32,308 nucleotides of DNA from Mesorhizobium sp. (GTDB lineage Bacteria; Pseudomonadota; Alphaproteobacteria; Rhizobiales; Rhizobiaceae), in NCBI RefSeq assembly GCF_004962925.1, contig NZ_SUEO01000019.1:7822-40129 (forward strand). The letters run 5' to 3'. The notes under the pieces are model-generated. The model had not been told where the DNA came from and made no database searches. It worked only from the letters and a program-made list of their open reading frames with translations. The first letter of the stretch is position 1, and every line of letters starts with the position of its first letter. Below are positions 1 through 6,919 of this stretch, piece after piece. Both the position numbers and the translations under genes were made by a program.

Positions 1-742
1 GCAAAATGCCTTCATGGCGACCGAGCACGCGGCCGTCGATATGGACGATATCACCCGGATTGGCGGCAGTCGGCTTCAGCTTGGCGATGATGTCTGAATA
101 TTTGCCCTGCGGCACGAAGCAGATGTCCTGGCTGTCCTGCTTGGCGGCGACCGTCAGCCCCATTTCCTCGGCGATGGCGCGAACCTGCGGCTTCGACAGG
201 CCGCCGAGCGGAAAGCGCAGATAATCGATCTGCGCCTGCGTGGTGGCGAACAGGAAATAGCTCTGGTCGCGGTCCGCGTCGACCGGCCGGTAGAGTGCGC
301 GATGGGCGCCATTGGCGCCGGAGCGAATGTAATGGCCGGTGGCCAGAGCGTCGGCGCCAAGCTCCTTGGCGGTCGCCAAAAGGTCGGCGAACTTCACCGT
401 CTGGTTGCAGGAAACGCAAGGGATCGGCGTTTCGCCGGCCACATAGCTCTCGGCGAAGGGGTCGATCACCGCCTTGCGGAAGCGCTCCTCGTAATTGAGC
501 ACATAATGCGGAATGCCGAGCGTCTCGGAGACGCGACGGGCATCGTCGATGTCCTGGCCGGCGCAGCACGAGCCGGCCCGGTGCGTTGCCGCGCCATGGT
601 CGTAGAGCTGCAGCGTGACGCCGACGACATCATAGCCTTCATGCTTCAAAAGACCGGCAACGACCGACGAGTCGACACCGCCCGACATGGCGACAACGAT
701 GCGGGTGTTTTCGGGACGTCCGGGAAGGTCGAGGCTGTTCAT
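1..742 (-). CDS. mnmA: tRNA-specific 2-thiouridylase MnmA (C-terminus cut by window edge)
   Basis: Read by hand because the ORF leaves the window and is missing from the track. MnmA thiolates U34 of tRNA-Lys/Glu/Gln in the cytoplasm, using ATP and a persulfide. The N-terminal PP-loop MSGGVDSS is visible near residue 19, followed by CCAGQD. Both cysteines expected for catalysis are present: one in CVSCNQ and one in DSQDICFVP. About 247 of the roughly 390-400 residues usual for the family are present. I chose the ATG at 742 ([12 protein letters not shown]). An in-frame ATG six codons upstream (760) is possible. The gene is divergent from sciP across about 270 bp. The family call is secure from the motifs. 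Confidence 0.95.
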   Translation of the reverse strand, partial: MNSLDLPGRPENTRIVVAMSGGVDSSVVAGLLKHEGYDVVGVTLQLYDHGAATHRAGSCCAGQDIDDARRVSETLGIPHYVLNYEERFRKAVIDPFAESYVAGETPIPCVSCNQTVKFADLLATAKELGADALATGHYIRSGANGAHRALYRPVDADRDQSYFLFATTQAQIDYLRFPLGGLSKPQVRAIAEEMGLTVAAKQDSQDICFVPQGKYSDIIAKLKPTAANPGDIVHIDGRVLGRHEGIL

Positions 743-921
743 AGTTCTTTCGTTCTGCATGGCGCCTGGATGACGGCGCTTGAATGCCAATGGCCGGAAT
801 ATAGGTCAAGCTTTCCAGGTGCGCCAGCTTCGCGCACTGGCCGATTTTTTTGAACGGATTCGGCGCTTGCCGGCAGATATCTCAAATGCCGACGAAAAGA
901 CTAACGCGGCGTTCATGATCC

Positions 922-936
922 TTACCTAGCTATTAG
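922..936 (+). promoter_or_regulatory. Imperfect CtrA-like box upstream of sciP
   Basis: TTAC-N7-TTAG lies about 80 bp before the sciP start. It keeps the spacing of the CtrA consensus TTAA-N7-TTAA but departs in one base of each half. In Caulobacter sciP is transcribed under CtrA control, so a weak site here would fit. A single GATTC (CcrM) site lies further upstream at 857-861. The 743-1014 gap holds nothing else I recognise. Confidence 0.35.
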
Positions 937-1014
937 GGTTCGCTTAGGCAATTTTTAAAGCTGTGGCGGTAATGTGGTGGGGATTGGGTCTTTGAGTTTT
1001 TAGTAGAGAGTACG

Positions 1015-1290
1015 ATGACCGATCTTGTTAGACCGCGAGTCAAATATGTTATCGGGCCTGACGGCAGCCCTCTTACGATTGCCGATCTGCCGCCGACGAA
1101 CACACGCCGCTGGGTTATCCGGCGCAAGGCGGAAGTGGTGGCAGCTGTACGCGGCGGGCTTTTGAGCCTCGAAGAGGCGTGCCAGCGCTACAAGCTGACC
1201 ACCGAGGAATTCCTGTCCTGGCAGGCGTCGATCGACGAGTATGGCCTTGCTGGGCTGCGCACGACGCGCATCCAGCAATATCGGCATTAA
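1015..1290 (+). CDS. sciP: SciP, DUF1153 small CtrA inhibitory protein
   Basis: This 91-residue protein matches the whole DUF1153 family as I know it: YVIGPDGSPLTIADLPP, then TRRWVIRRKAEVV, then LSLEEACQRY and the C-terminal GLAGLRTTRIQQYR. The central part forms a helix-turn-helix. In Caulobacter SciP binds CtrA and blocks activation of CtrA-dependent promoters in G1 cells. Location near ctrA (about 1.3 kb away) supports the same role. The length is typical. The ATG at 1015 is preceded by GAGAG. A strong terminator follows directly, so the gene appears monocistronic. Confidence 0.93.
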   Translation: MTDLVRPRVKYVIGPDGSPLTIADLPPTNTRRWVIRRKAEVVAAVRGGLLSLEEACQRYKLTTEEFLSWQASIDEYGLAGLRTTRIQQYRH

Positions 1291-1302
1291 GGCTGTTTGA
1301 AG

Positions 1303-1332
1303 AAGGGCGCGGCAATCCGCGCCCTTTCTATT
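1303..1332 (+). terminator. Rho-independent terminator of sciP
   Basis: A perfect 10-bp stem, AAGGGCGCGG/CCGCGCCCTT, closes a CAAT loop and is followed by TCTATTATTT. It starts 13 bp after the sciP stop. Confidence 0.85.
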
Positions 1333-1335
1333 ATT

Positions 1336-1668
1336 TGCCGAACGATTTCTCCGGTTTTAGATCGCCAGCACCACCCTTGCCGGTCTATCTGGTGGTCTGC
1401 GCGCTGCGTCGAGGCCGGCTGCGCAACGGCGAACTGGCGCAAGCTCGAAGGCATTTCTCCGAACATGTTGACGCACACGCTGCGCGGGCTTGAACGCGAT
1501 GGCCTGGTGCGGCGCGAGATCTTTCCGGTTATCCCGCCGCGGGTCGAATACGAATTGACCGAGCTCGGCTAGAACCTGGCGGGGCTGCTCAATCAGATCA
1601 GGTCCTGGTCAGAGCAGCATGCCTCCGACATCAAGGATGCCCGGCGCGGGCGGTCGCGGAACATGAAG
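1336..1668 (+). pseudogene. Decayed HxlR-family transcriptional regulator
   Basis: Pieces of one HxlR-type winged-helix protein can be read across two frames. One frame gives PVLDR, the next gives YLVVCALRRGRLRNGEL, and the first frame resumes with KLEGISPNMLTHTLRGLERD and IPPRVEYELTELG. A TAG at 1570-1572 then interrupts what should continue, because the same frame reads on as NLAGLLNQIRSWSEQHASDI, the usual HxlR tail. Two frameshifts plus a stop, and no credible start codon, mark it as a relic. HxlR proteins are redox or aldehyde-responsive DNA-binding regulators. No target can be named. It sits between the sciP terminator and the fliJ stop. Confidence 0.82.
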
Positions 1669-1752
1669 GGGATCCGGTGGCGTAAGCCTGATGACGGCCC
1701 GACCAATGAGCGGGGACGTTCCAGAGTTGATTGGTCCTTAAAAGCCTTGTTT

Positions 1753-2130
1753 TCAGCCGATCATGGCGCTGCGGCCGCCGGTCTCGGCGTCACGGATCTT
1801 GGTGTCGCGCGATTCGAGCATTTCCGCTTTGGAAAGCTCCGCTTCGGCTTCGCCGAGCAGTGATTCGGCAACGCTTCGTTGCTGGGCGAGGTCGCTTTGC
1901 GAATTTCTGAGGTTGTCGCGGCGCAGGCGCGCTGCCTTGGCGAAGGTCGGATAGGCAAAATGGTTGATGTCGGTGATGCCGGCTTTCTTTTCTTCGGCAT
2001 TGATCTGCAGCTCCAGTTCGACAGCCATGCGCTCGAATTCGGCGATCATCATGTCGAGTTGCAGCAGTTGCCGCCGCTTCTCGTTCACCTGAAATTGCTT
2101 CAGCCGAACGAGGTTTTCACGTGACTTCAT
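1753..2130 (-). CDS. fliJ: FliJ-like flagellar export chaperone
   Basis: A 125-residue, almost wholly helical, charged protein starting MKSRENLVRLKQFQ. FliJ-family proteins are small coiled coils that link the flagellar export ATPase FliI to the export gate. Rhizobial genomes carry a FliJ homologue beside ctrA, and the sequence and position fit. The longer ORF in the track begins at 2199. I prefer the ATG at 2130 because AGGAG stands about 8 nt upstream and the homologous part begins there. It is divergent from ctrA, and the 452-bp gap holds the ctrA control region. The fold is low-complexity helix, so the identification rests partly on context. Confidence 0.75.
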   Translation of the reverse strand: MKSRENLVRLKQFQVNEKRRQLLQLDMMIAEFERMAVELELQINAEEKKAGITDINHFAYPTFAKAARLRRDNLRNSQSDLAQQRSVAESLLGEAEAELSKAEMLESRDTKIRDAETGGRSAMIG

Positions 2131-2260
2131 GATTCGGTACTCCTGGAAACGCACACCTGCACATATCGTCCAATCCACCTGGCAAACCTCAGGCTTCACC
2201 CGTTTCCACCGACTTTACCGGAACTATGGGAAACAAATTCCTAAAGTTTTTTGCCGGCGG

Positions 2261-2501
2261 TAACCATTCGTTTACGGGCATTGTTAATCATACGGCTCAG
2301 GACTTAAGGCCGGGTAAAAATTCCGGCATCTCGATGCGGAAGCGCTGCCGACGAGTCTCTGGAGTCACTTAGTCTGGCTTATTAATGTTTTGCATTAGCG
2401 GTTTGGTTCTGTGATTCACTATTAGATTCAACAAGGTGTAGAAAGGGGTTAAAAAATCTGGTACCGTCAACGGCACGGAATTAGGTTTTGTTAACCATTC
2501 G
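2261..2501 (+). promoter_or_regulatory. ctrA upstream region with two CtrA-type half sites
   Basis: The ten-base word TAACCATTCG occurs twice, at 2261-2270 and 2492-2501; the second copy is preceded by T, giving TTAACCAT. TTAACCAT resembles the CtrA half-site. The first copy is followed by TTTAC. CtrA autoregulation from its own promoter is known in Caulobacter and reported in rhizobia. No full TTAA-N7-TTAA box is present in the gap. Confidence 0.5.
2353..2429 (+). promoter_or_regulatory. Cluster of four GANTC (CcrM methylation) sites upstream of ctrA
   Basis: GAGTC at 2353 and 2362 and GATTC at 2413 and 2425, all within 77 bp and 150-230 bp before the ctrA start. GANTC is the CcrM adenine methylation target. 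In Caulobacter one such site in ctrA P1 couples transcription to replication-fork passage through hemimethylation. Confidence 0.75.
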
Positions 2502-2582
2502 ATGGCAGCCTCTGCTCAGGCAATCACTGCTCCGGTCCTGGACGGGTCGTGAAATGGTCCGGCGGCAGAAAAGGGGAATGAA

Positions 2583-3278
2583 ATGCGTGTTCTGCTGATA
2601 GAAGATGACAGTGCGACCGCACAAAGCATCGAGCTGATGCTGAAATCGGAAAGTTTCAATGTCTATACGACCGACCTTGGCGAAGAAGGTGTCGATCTAG
2701 GCAAGCTATACGACTATGACATCATCCTTCTCGATCTCAATCTTCCCGATATGTCGGGGTATGAGGTCTTGAGAACACTTCGCCTTTCCAAAGTGAAGAC
2801 GCCCATCCTTATCCTCTCCGGCATGGCCGGCATCGAGGACAAGGTACGTGGCCTCGGCTTCGGCGCAGACGACTACATGACCAAGCCGTTCCACAAGGAC
2901 GAACTGGTCGCCCGCATCCACGCTATCGTGCGGCGCTCCAAGGGCCATGCCCAGTCGGTCATCACCACCGGCGACCTGGTGGTCAATCTCGATGCCAAGA
3001 CCGTTGAGGTCGGTGGCCAGCGCGTCCATCTGACCGGCAAGGAATATCAGATGCTGGAGCTGCTCTCGCTGCGCAAGGGCACCACGCTCACCAAGGAAAT
3101 GTTCCTCAACCACCTTTACGGCGGCATGGACGAACCGGAGCTGAAGATCATCGACGTCTTCATCTGCAAGCTGCGCAAGAAGCTTGACGCCGCTTCAGGC
3201 GGCCAGAATTACATCGAGACGGTTTGGGGTCGCGGCTATGTGCTGCGCGAGCCGGAAGATATCCGCGTCAGCGCCTGA
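2583..3278 (+). CDS. ctrA: Cell-cycle response regulator CtrA
   Basis: An OmpR/PhoB-type regulator of 231 residues. The receiver domain (1-120) has the acidic pair D8-D9, phosphoacceptor D51 in [12 protein letters not shown]79 and K101 in MTKPF. The C-terminal winged helix (about 125-228) includes [16 protein letters not shown] and [13 protein letters not shown], the CtrA signature. CtrA controls division, flagellar and chromosome-replication genes in alphaproteobacteria. It is phosphorylated via ChpT, encoded about 0.8 kb downstream on the other strand. The protein ends in Ser-Ala, whereas the Caulobacter proteolysis tag ends in Ala-Ala. GGGGAATGAA precedes the ATG. Identification is very secure. 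Confidence 0.98.
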   Translation: MRVLLIEDDSATAQSIELMLKSESFNVYTTDLGEEGVDLGKLYDYDIILLDLNLPDMSGYEVLRTLRLSKVKTPILILSGMAGIEDKVRGLGFGADDYMTKPFHKDELVARIHAIVRRSKGHAQSVITTGDLVVNLDAKTVEVGGQRVHLTGKEYQMLELLSLRKGTTLTKEMFLNHLYGGMDEPELKIIDVFICKLRKKLDAASGGQNYIETVWGRGYVLREPEDIRVSA

Positions 3279-3311
3279 GCCGACAACGCCGATCCGATCG
3301 ATTTTCCGACA

Positions 3312-3335
3312 AAAATCCGGCTTCGGCCGGGTTTT
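3312..3335 (+). terminator. Rho-independent terminator of ctrA
   Basis: AAAATCCGGC, a TTCG tetraloop and GCCGGGTTTT form a 10-bp stem with one T-G wobble ending in a T run. It starts 34 bp after the ctrA stop. The A-rich 5' side also allows use from the opposite strand, where the receiver gene ends at 3399. Confidence 0.85.
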
Positions 3336-3398
3336 GCGTTCATGTCGCAGGTATTGGAGCGCCGATTTCCCGGGATCGTGCGCGAGGGGTTCGGCGAA

Positions 3399-3767
3399 TC
3401 AGGCTGCAACGCTCAACGTGCGGAAGCACTCGAGAAGTTGCGGCCGATTGAACGGCTTCAACAGATAGCCTTGAGCGCCGGCGCGCTTTGCCCGCATGAT
3501 CGAAGCGACGTCGACCTCAACCAGCGAAATCAGGATCTGGGGCTGAACCGGGCTTTCCATGGCGCGCAGGCGGCGGATGACGTCCACCGCCTGCATGTCC
3601 GGCAAGGCGCCGTCGATGACGATGATGTCCGGCATGTCGGCAGTGCACATCTCGACCGCATCAAATCCGCTGGCGGCTTCGATGACCAGCATGTCGGACC
3701 CGCCCAGGATTCGCCTTGCAACCTTCCTGATGACGCTCGAATCGTCGACGAACATGCAGCGTTTCAT
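3399..3767 (-). CDS. CheY-like single-domain response regulator
   Basis: A 122-residue lone receiver domain with acidic pair D8-D9 (MFVDDS), phosphoacceptor D52 in IVIDGALPD, S81 at the switch position and K104 in YLLKPF, so it should accept phosphate. No output domain is present. I start at the ATG at 3767 (MKRCMFVDD), with GAGGG upstream. The track start at 3833 adds residues without receiver homology. It lies between ctrA and chpT, convergent with ctrA and in the same direction as chpT but separated from it by 246 bp. It is not CpdR or DivK by the residues I can compare. It could compete for phosphoryl groups from ChpT or act in chemotaxis; that is inference. Confidence 0.85.
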   Translation of the reverse strand: MKRCMFVDDSSVIRKVARRILGGSDMLVIEAASGFDAVEMCTADMPDIIVIDGALPDMQAVDVIRRLRAMESPVQPQILISLVEVDVASIMRAKRAGAQGYLLKPFNRPQLLECFRTLSVAA

Positions 3768-4013
3768 TTCCGGGCCCTCTTTGCCATGCGGCAATCCGGC
3801 AGCGTCGCGGTACTGAAAGGCACCGTAGGTCAATCCGGTAAAGAAGCCGAAAAGCCATTAGGTAAAATTTTTGCAAGAACGGCTTATACAGAAAGTTCTG
3901 GATCGATGCTTCAAGCCGATCTAGGTGCGAAGACTCATTTCATTCGGCTGTGCTGATGTAATAAATATTGTCTAGAAAATACTTATCTGTTCTTTTCGAT
4001 CAGCTTAGTAGCT

Positions 4014-4643
4014 TCAGGCAGCCGATAGCACGATTTCTTCCGCGGTCGCGTGGATCGATATCGTCATATTGGCCTCGCGCGCCAGAAGCAGCGTGTAATA
4101 GGGCTGCACCGAATGCGCGTCGATCGGCTCCTCAGGCTTGTTGCCGGAATGGAGTTCCAGGAATTTGGGCGGCACGCGCAGCATCGGACCGCTCGCGGCG
4201 AGTGCAAAGCGTGGTTCGGTGTCGAGGTTTTCAAGCGTGACCGTAAGCTTGCCACCACGCGGAATGGCGGCGTTGGCGACGAGAATAAGGTTGAGCAGCA
4301 GCTTGACCTTGTTCTTGGGCAGCAGCGCACGGGTCCCGTTCCAGACCAGTTCCGGCTTCTCGTTCTTCAGGAAGGCGATCGCAACCGCCTCGGCGTCCCC
4401 CGTGTCGATCATCATGCCGGCAGAACCGGCTGCGCCGAAGGCGATGCGGGCGAATTGCAGGCGGGCCGAAGCGTTTCTGGCGCTTTGGCGAATCAATTTC
4501 ATGGCGTCTTCGTCGGCGCCGCCTTCATCGAGCAGCTCGAGCCCATTGTTTATCGCGCCGACCGGCGAAATGATGTCGTGGCAGACCCGGCTGCACAAAA
4601 GCGCTGCAAGATCGGGTGCGGAAAGGGTGAAAAGCTCGGCCAT
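4014..4643 (-). CDS. chpT: Histidine phosphotransferase ChpT
   Basis: A 209-residue protein with the ChpT dimerisation/phosphotransfer helix RVCHDIISPVGAINNGLELL, where H22 is the phosphorylated histidine. It is followed by a degenerate Bergerat-like fold (LLLNLILVANAAIPRGG) that does not bind ATP in characterised family members. ChpT passes phosphate from the CckA kinase to CtrA and CpdR. The ATG at 4643 gives the family N-terminus MAELFTLSAPDLAALLCSRV; the track ORF starts 22 codons earlier without support. The gene is divergent from eipA. Its place beside ctrA matches the arrangement in Brucella. Confidence 0.93.
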   Translation of the reverse strand: MAELFTLSAPDLAALLCSRVCHDIISPVGAINNGLELLDEGGADEDAMKLIRQSARNASARLQFARIAFGAAGSAGMMIDTGDAEAVAIAFLKNEKPELVWNGTRALLPKNKVKLLLNLILVANAAIPRGGKLTVTLENLDTEPRFALAASGPMLRVPPKFLELHSGNKPEEPIDAHSVQPYYTLLLAREANMTISIHATAEEIVLSAA

Positions 4644-4999
4644 CGGCGAAAGTCCCTGCAAAATTTCACTAAAAATGGCTGGGCGATCGATGATCACGCC
4701 TGCCCACACGAATCACGCTCTCTCCCAAGGCCTACTGAATACACAGCGCCTGAGCGTGCAGCAACAAATCCGGAATTGTCGTTATCGAAAATGGTGTGTT
4801 CACGCAGGGTGCGGATACTGCGCGGGCGACGCGAAACCGGCTCGACACCAGCCTTCTAACCGCCATCTTCATGTGAAAGCTTAATGGTTGAAAAAGGATT
4901 ACGGCATAGTTTGCCCATAACAGTCATCCTTAACGGCCGCCAAAGAGCCGTACGGATGCGAGGCGTCGGCGAAGGTGCTCCCTGACGGAGATTGGAAGC
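4644..4999. promoter_or_regulatory. Shared upstream region of chpT and eipA
   Basis: This 356-bp divergent gap holds no ORF I can support. It contains one GAATC CcrM site at 4710-4714 and TTAA half-sites at 4881 (TTAATGG) and 4930 (TTAAC), the latter about 70 bp before eipA. Brucella eipA is a direct CtrA target, but no full TTAA-N7-TTAA box was found here. Confidence 0.4.
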
Positions 5000-5581
5000 A
5001 TGTTTTCCCGATACTACGACCGGAGCTTTTTCCGTGTCTTCTCAATGGCGATCGCTCTCATGGGCCTTGTCGTCTTTTCAACCTCGGCTTCGCGGGCCCA
5101 GGAATATACCTCTCAGGAGATCGTCGATTCCGGTCATAAATTCTTCGGCGCGACGTCGGGCGGGCTCGCTACCGTCGTCGAGAAGATTTTCGCCTCCTAC
5201 GGCCTGCCCAATGGCTATTTGCTTGGCGAAGAGGGCTCGGGAGCGCTGATCGGTGGCCTGACCTATGGCGAAGGCACCCTCTACACCAAGAATGCCGGCG
5301 ATCACAAAGTGTTCTGGCAGGGTCCCTCGCTTGGCTGGGACTTTGGCGGCGAGGGCTCGCGGGTAATGATGCTGGTCTATAATCTCGACGATGTGAACAG
5401 CCTCTACAATCGTTTCGGCGGCGTTGCCGGCTCTGCCTATATCGTGGCTGGCGTGGGCTTCAACGTGATGAAGAACAACAATGTGCTGCTGGTTCCGATC
5501 CGTACCGGCGTCGGCGCTCGGCTTGGCGTCAACCTCGGCTATCTCAAGCTTACCCAGCGCGCCACCTGGAATCCGTTCTGA
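5000..5581 (+). CDS. eipA: EipA-like periplasmic envelope integrity protein (DUF1134)
   Basis: A 193-residue DUF1134 protein. A signal peptide with hydrophobic core FSMAIALMGLVVFS ends near SRA|QEYTS, about residue 32, so the mature protein is periplasmic. The mature part has glycine-rich beta segments, including GGLTYGEGTLYTK and GPSLGWDFGGEG. In Brucella abortus, EipA of this family is periplasmic, lies at the chpT locus, is controlled by CtrA and is needed for envelope stress resistance and virulence. The gene order here is the same. The biochemical activity of the family is not known to me. GGAG lies upstream of the ATG. Confidence 0.9.
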   Translation: MFSRYYDRSFFRVFSMAIALMGLVVFSTSASRAQEYTSQEIVDSGHKFFGATSGGLATVVEKIFASYGLPNGYLLGEEGSGALIGGLTYGEGTLYTKNAGDHKVFWQGPSLGWDFGGEGSRVMMLVYNLDDVNSLYNRFGGVAGSAYIVAGVGFNVMKNNNVLLVPIRTGVGARLGVNLGYLKLTQRATWNPF

Positions 5582-5634
5582 GCAAGCGGTTGCCTCGTCA
5601 TCTCGATTGGTTCCAGGGTTGACGATCTGAACAT

Positions 5635-5660
5635 TGCTGCGGCAGACCCTTGCCGCAGCA
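5635..5660 (+). terminator. Hairpin after eipA, possible terminator
   Basis: TGCTGCGGCA/TGCCGCAGCA forms a perfect 10-bp stem with a 6-nt loop, 54 bp past the eipA stop. No T run follows, so termination is only inferred. Confidence 0.45.
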
Positions 5661-5689
5661 CTGGAATTCCGTCATGCGAACGTGGCACA

Positions 5690-5720
5690 GTCCATAACGG
5701 TTGTTTGCCGTCCATAACGG
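5690..5720 (+). repeat. Paired 11-bp direct repeat before the coiled-coil gene
   Basis: GTCCATAACGG occurs at 5690-5700 and again at 5710-5720, a period of 20 bp (about two helical turns), ending 9 bp before the predicted TTG start of the next gene. The spacing suggests a protein-binding site, which is inference. Confidence 0.55.
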
Positions 5721-5729
5721 ATAGTCACC

Positions 5730-6890
5730 TTGGTTCAGTCGGTCCTGTTCTTTGTCCTCGGCTTTCTCTGCGCCGGTTTTCTGGCGCTGATAATTGCCCC
5801 GGCCATCTGGCGGCGGGCCGTGATGCTGACGCGCAAGCGCGTCGAGGGCTCGATGCCGCTGACGCTGGCCGAGATCCAGGCGGAGAAGGATCGCATCCGC
5901 GCCGAGTTCGCCATGTCGACCCGCCGGCTCGAGATGAGCGTCAAATCGCTGCGCGAGAAATCGGCCGAACAGCTTGTCGAGATCGGCCGCGGCCGCGAGG
6001 CACTGAAGGAACTGGCGGTCGAGCGAAAGGACAAGAAACAGGCCCTTTCCGAACTCGAGGCCAAGGGCAAAGAATTTCGGCAGCGCGAAGACCAGTTGCA
6101 GCTTTTGTCGGATCGGCTCGCTCAAGCCGAGCATGCCCTGGAAAAGCGTGTGCTCGAGCTGAAAAAGCTGGAGCACATGTATGACGACGCCAGCTTTTCT
6201 TCCAGCAGCCGCCAGATCGAACTTGTGGCGCGCGAATCCGAACTGCAAAAGCTGGCCGACGACATTTCGGTGTTGCGCGGCCAACGCAAGGAGGCGGACA
6301 GGCGGCAACAGGAGATCGCGGCCGAGAGCAAGGCCGTGCGAGACGCGCTGAAGGTCGAGAAGAAAAGGACCGGCGAACTGGTCAAGAAGGTCGAGCGCCT
6401 GCTCGCCACGCTTGCCGATCGCGAGGACAAGCTTGAGCGCCGCGAAAAGGAAATCGCGCGGCTTCGCGAAAAGTCGAAAGGCGAAAGCGTGGAAAACGCG
6501 TCGGCGATGCGGCTCGTCGGAGTGCAAGGCAGTCAGGCCGATGCGGCCGTCAAGGGCGACGACGACATCGAAAAAGCCATCGCCAAGCTCGACAGCGACC
6601 GGGAGCGGTTGGAGGCGAGGCTGACGGAATTGGCCCGCGAGAACAAGAAACTGAAAACGGATCTTGCCGCCTTCGAGGCGTCCAAATCGGAAGGCGGCAG
6701 CGATGCGCGCCGCGCCAGCGCTGCGTTGCGCGAGCAGATGAGCGACCTGGCGGCGCAGGTCGTCGCCCTGACGGCGAAGCTCGACGGGCCGGATTCGCCG
6801 ATCGCAAAGGTTCTTGCGCAATCAGGAAGCGGCGAACGCAGCCTTGCCGATCGCGTGCGGGCGCTGCAGAAGGCCGAATCGGCGCATTGA
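5730..6890 (+). CDS. Membrane-anchored long coiled-coil protein, unknown function
   Basis: A 386-residue protein with one N-terminal transmembrane segment (about residues 4-27, LFFVLGFLCAGFLALIIAP). A long heptad-rich, Arg/Glu/Lys/Leu-dominated coiled coil follows, from about residue 45 to 350. The sequence resembles RmuC or SMC-like rods only in composition; no nuclease or ATPase motif is visible. The topology suggests an inner-membrane anchor with a cytoplasmic rod. The only in-frame start near the frame opening is a TTG at 5730. It follows eipA on the same strand, 148 bp away, with a hairpin and a direct repeat between. A conserved rhizobial hypothetical protein is the honest call. Confidence 0.8.
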   Translation: MVQSVLFFVLGFLCAGFLALIIAPAIWRRAVMLTRKRVEGSMPLTLAEIQAEKDRIRAEFAMSTRRLEMSVKSLREKSAEQLVEIGRGREALKELAVERKDKKQALSELEAKGKEFRQREDQLQLLSDRLAQAEHALEKRVLELKKLEHMYDDASFSSSSRQIELVARESELQKLADDISVLRGQRKEADRRQQEIAAESKAVRDALKVEKKRTGELVKKVERLLATLADREDKLERREKEIARLREKSKGESVENASAMRLVGVQGSQADAAVKGDDDIEKAIAKLDSDRERLEARLTELARENKKLKTDLAAFEASKSEGGSDARRASAALREQMSDLAAQVVALTAKLDGPDSPIAKVLAQSGSGERSLADRVRALQKAESAH

Positions 6891-6895
6891 ACCCA

Positions 6896-6910
6896 GTCAG
6901 CGATGCTGAC
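6896..6910. terminator. Small hairpin between convergent genes
   Basis: GTCAGC-GAT-GCTGAC, a 6-bp stem, lies in the 29-bp gap between the coiled-coil gene and the RNA methylase gene. No T run; weak evidence. Confidence 0.3.
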
Positions 6911-6919
6911 CTCTGCGGC

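Noticed and set aside
1179-1493. 104-residue ORF overlapping the sciP end
   Set aside because: Its first part is an out-of-frame reading of sciP and its last part is one fragment of the HxlR pseudogene, not one gene.
2375-2395. TAATG-N5-CATTA dyad in the ctrA upstream region
   Set aside because: Five-base A/T-rich arms are likely by chance in this stretch and match no known motif.
4913-4935. ATAAC-N8-CTTAAC upstream of eipA as a full CtrA box
   Set aside because: The first half deviates and the spacing is wrong; only the TTAAC half-site is retained.
5598-6821. 407-residue minus-strand ORF opposite the coiled-coil gene
   Set aside because: It is the antisense shadow of a repetitive GC-rich coiled-coil gene; its composition (Leu/Arg/Ala runs) has no domain, and the plus-strand reading is clearly coding.
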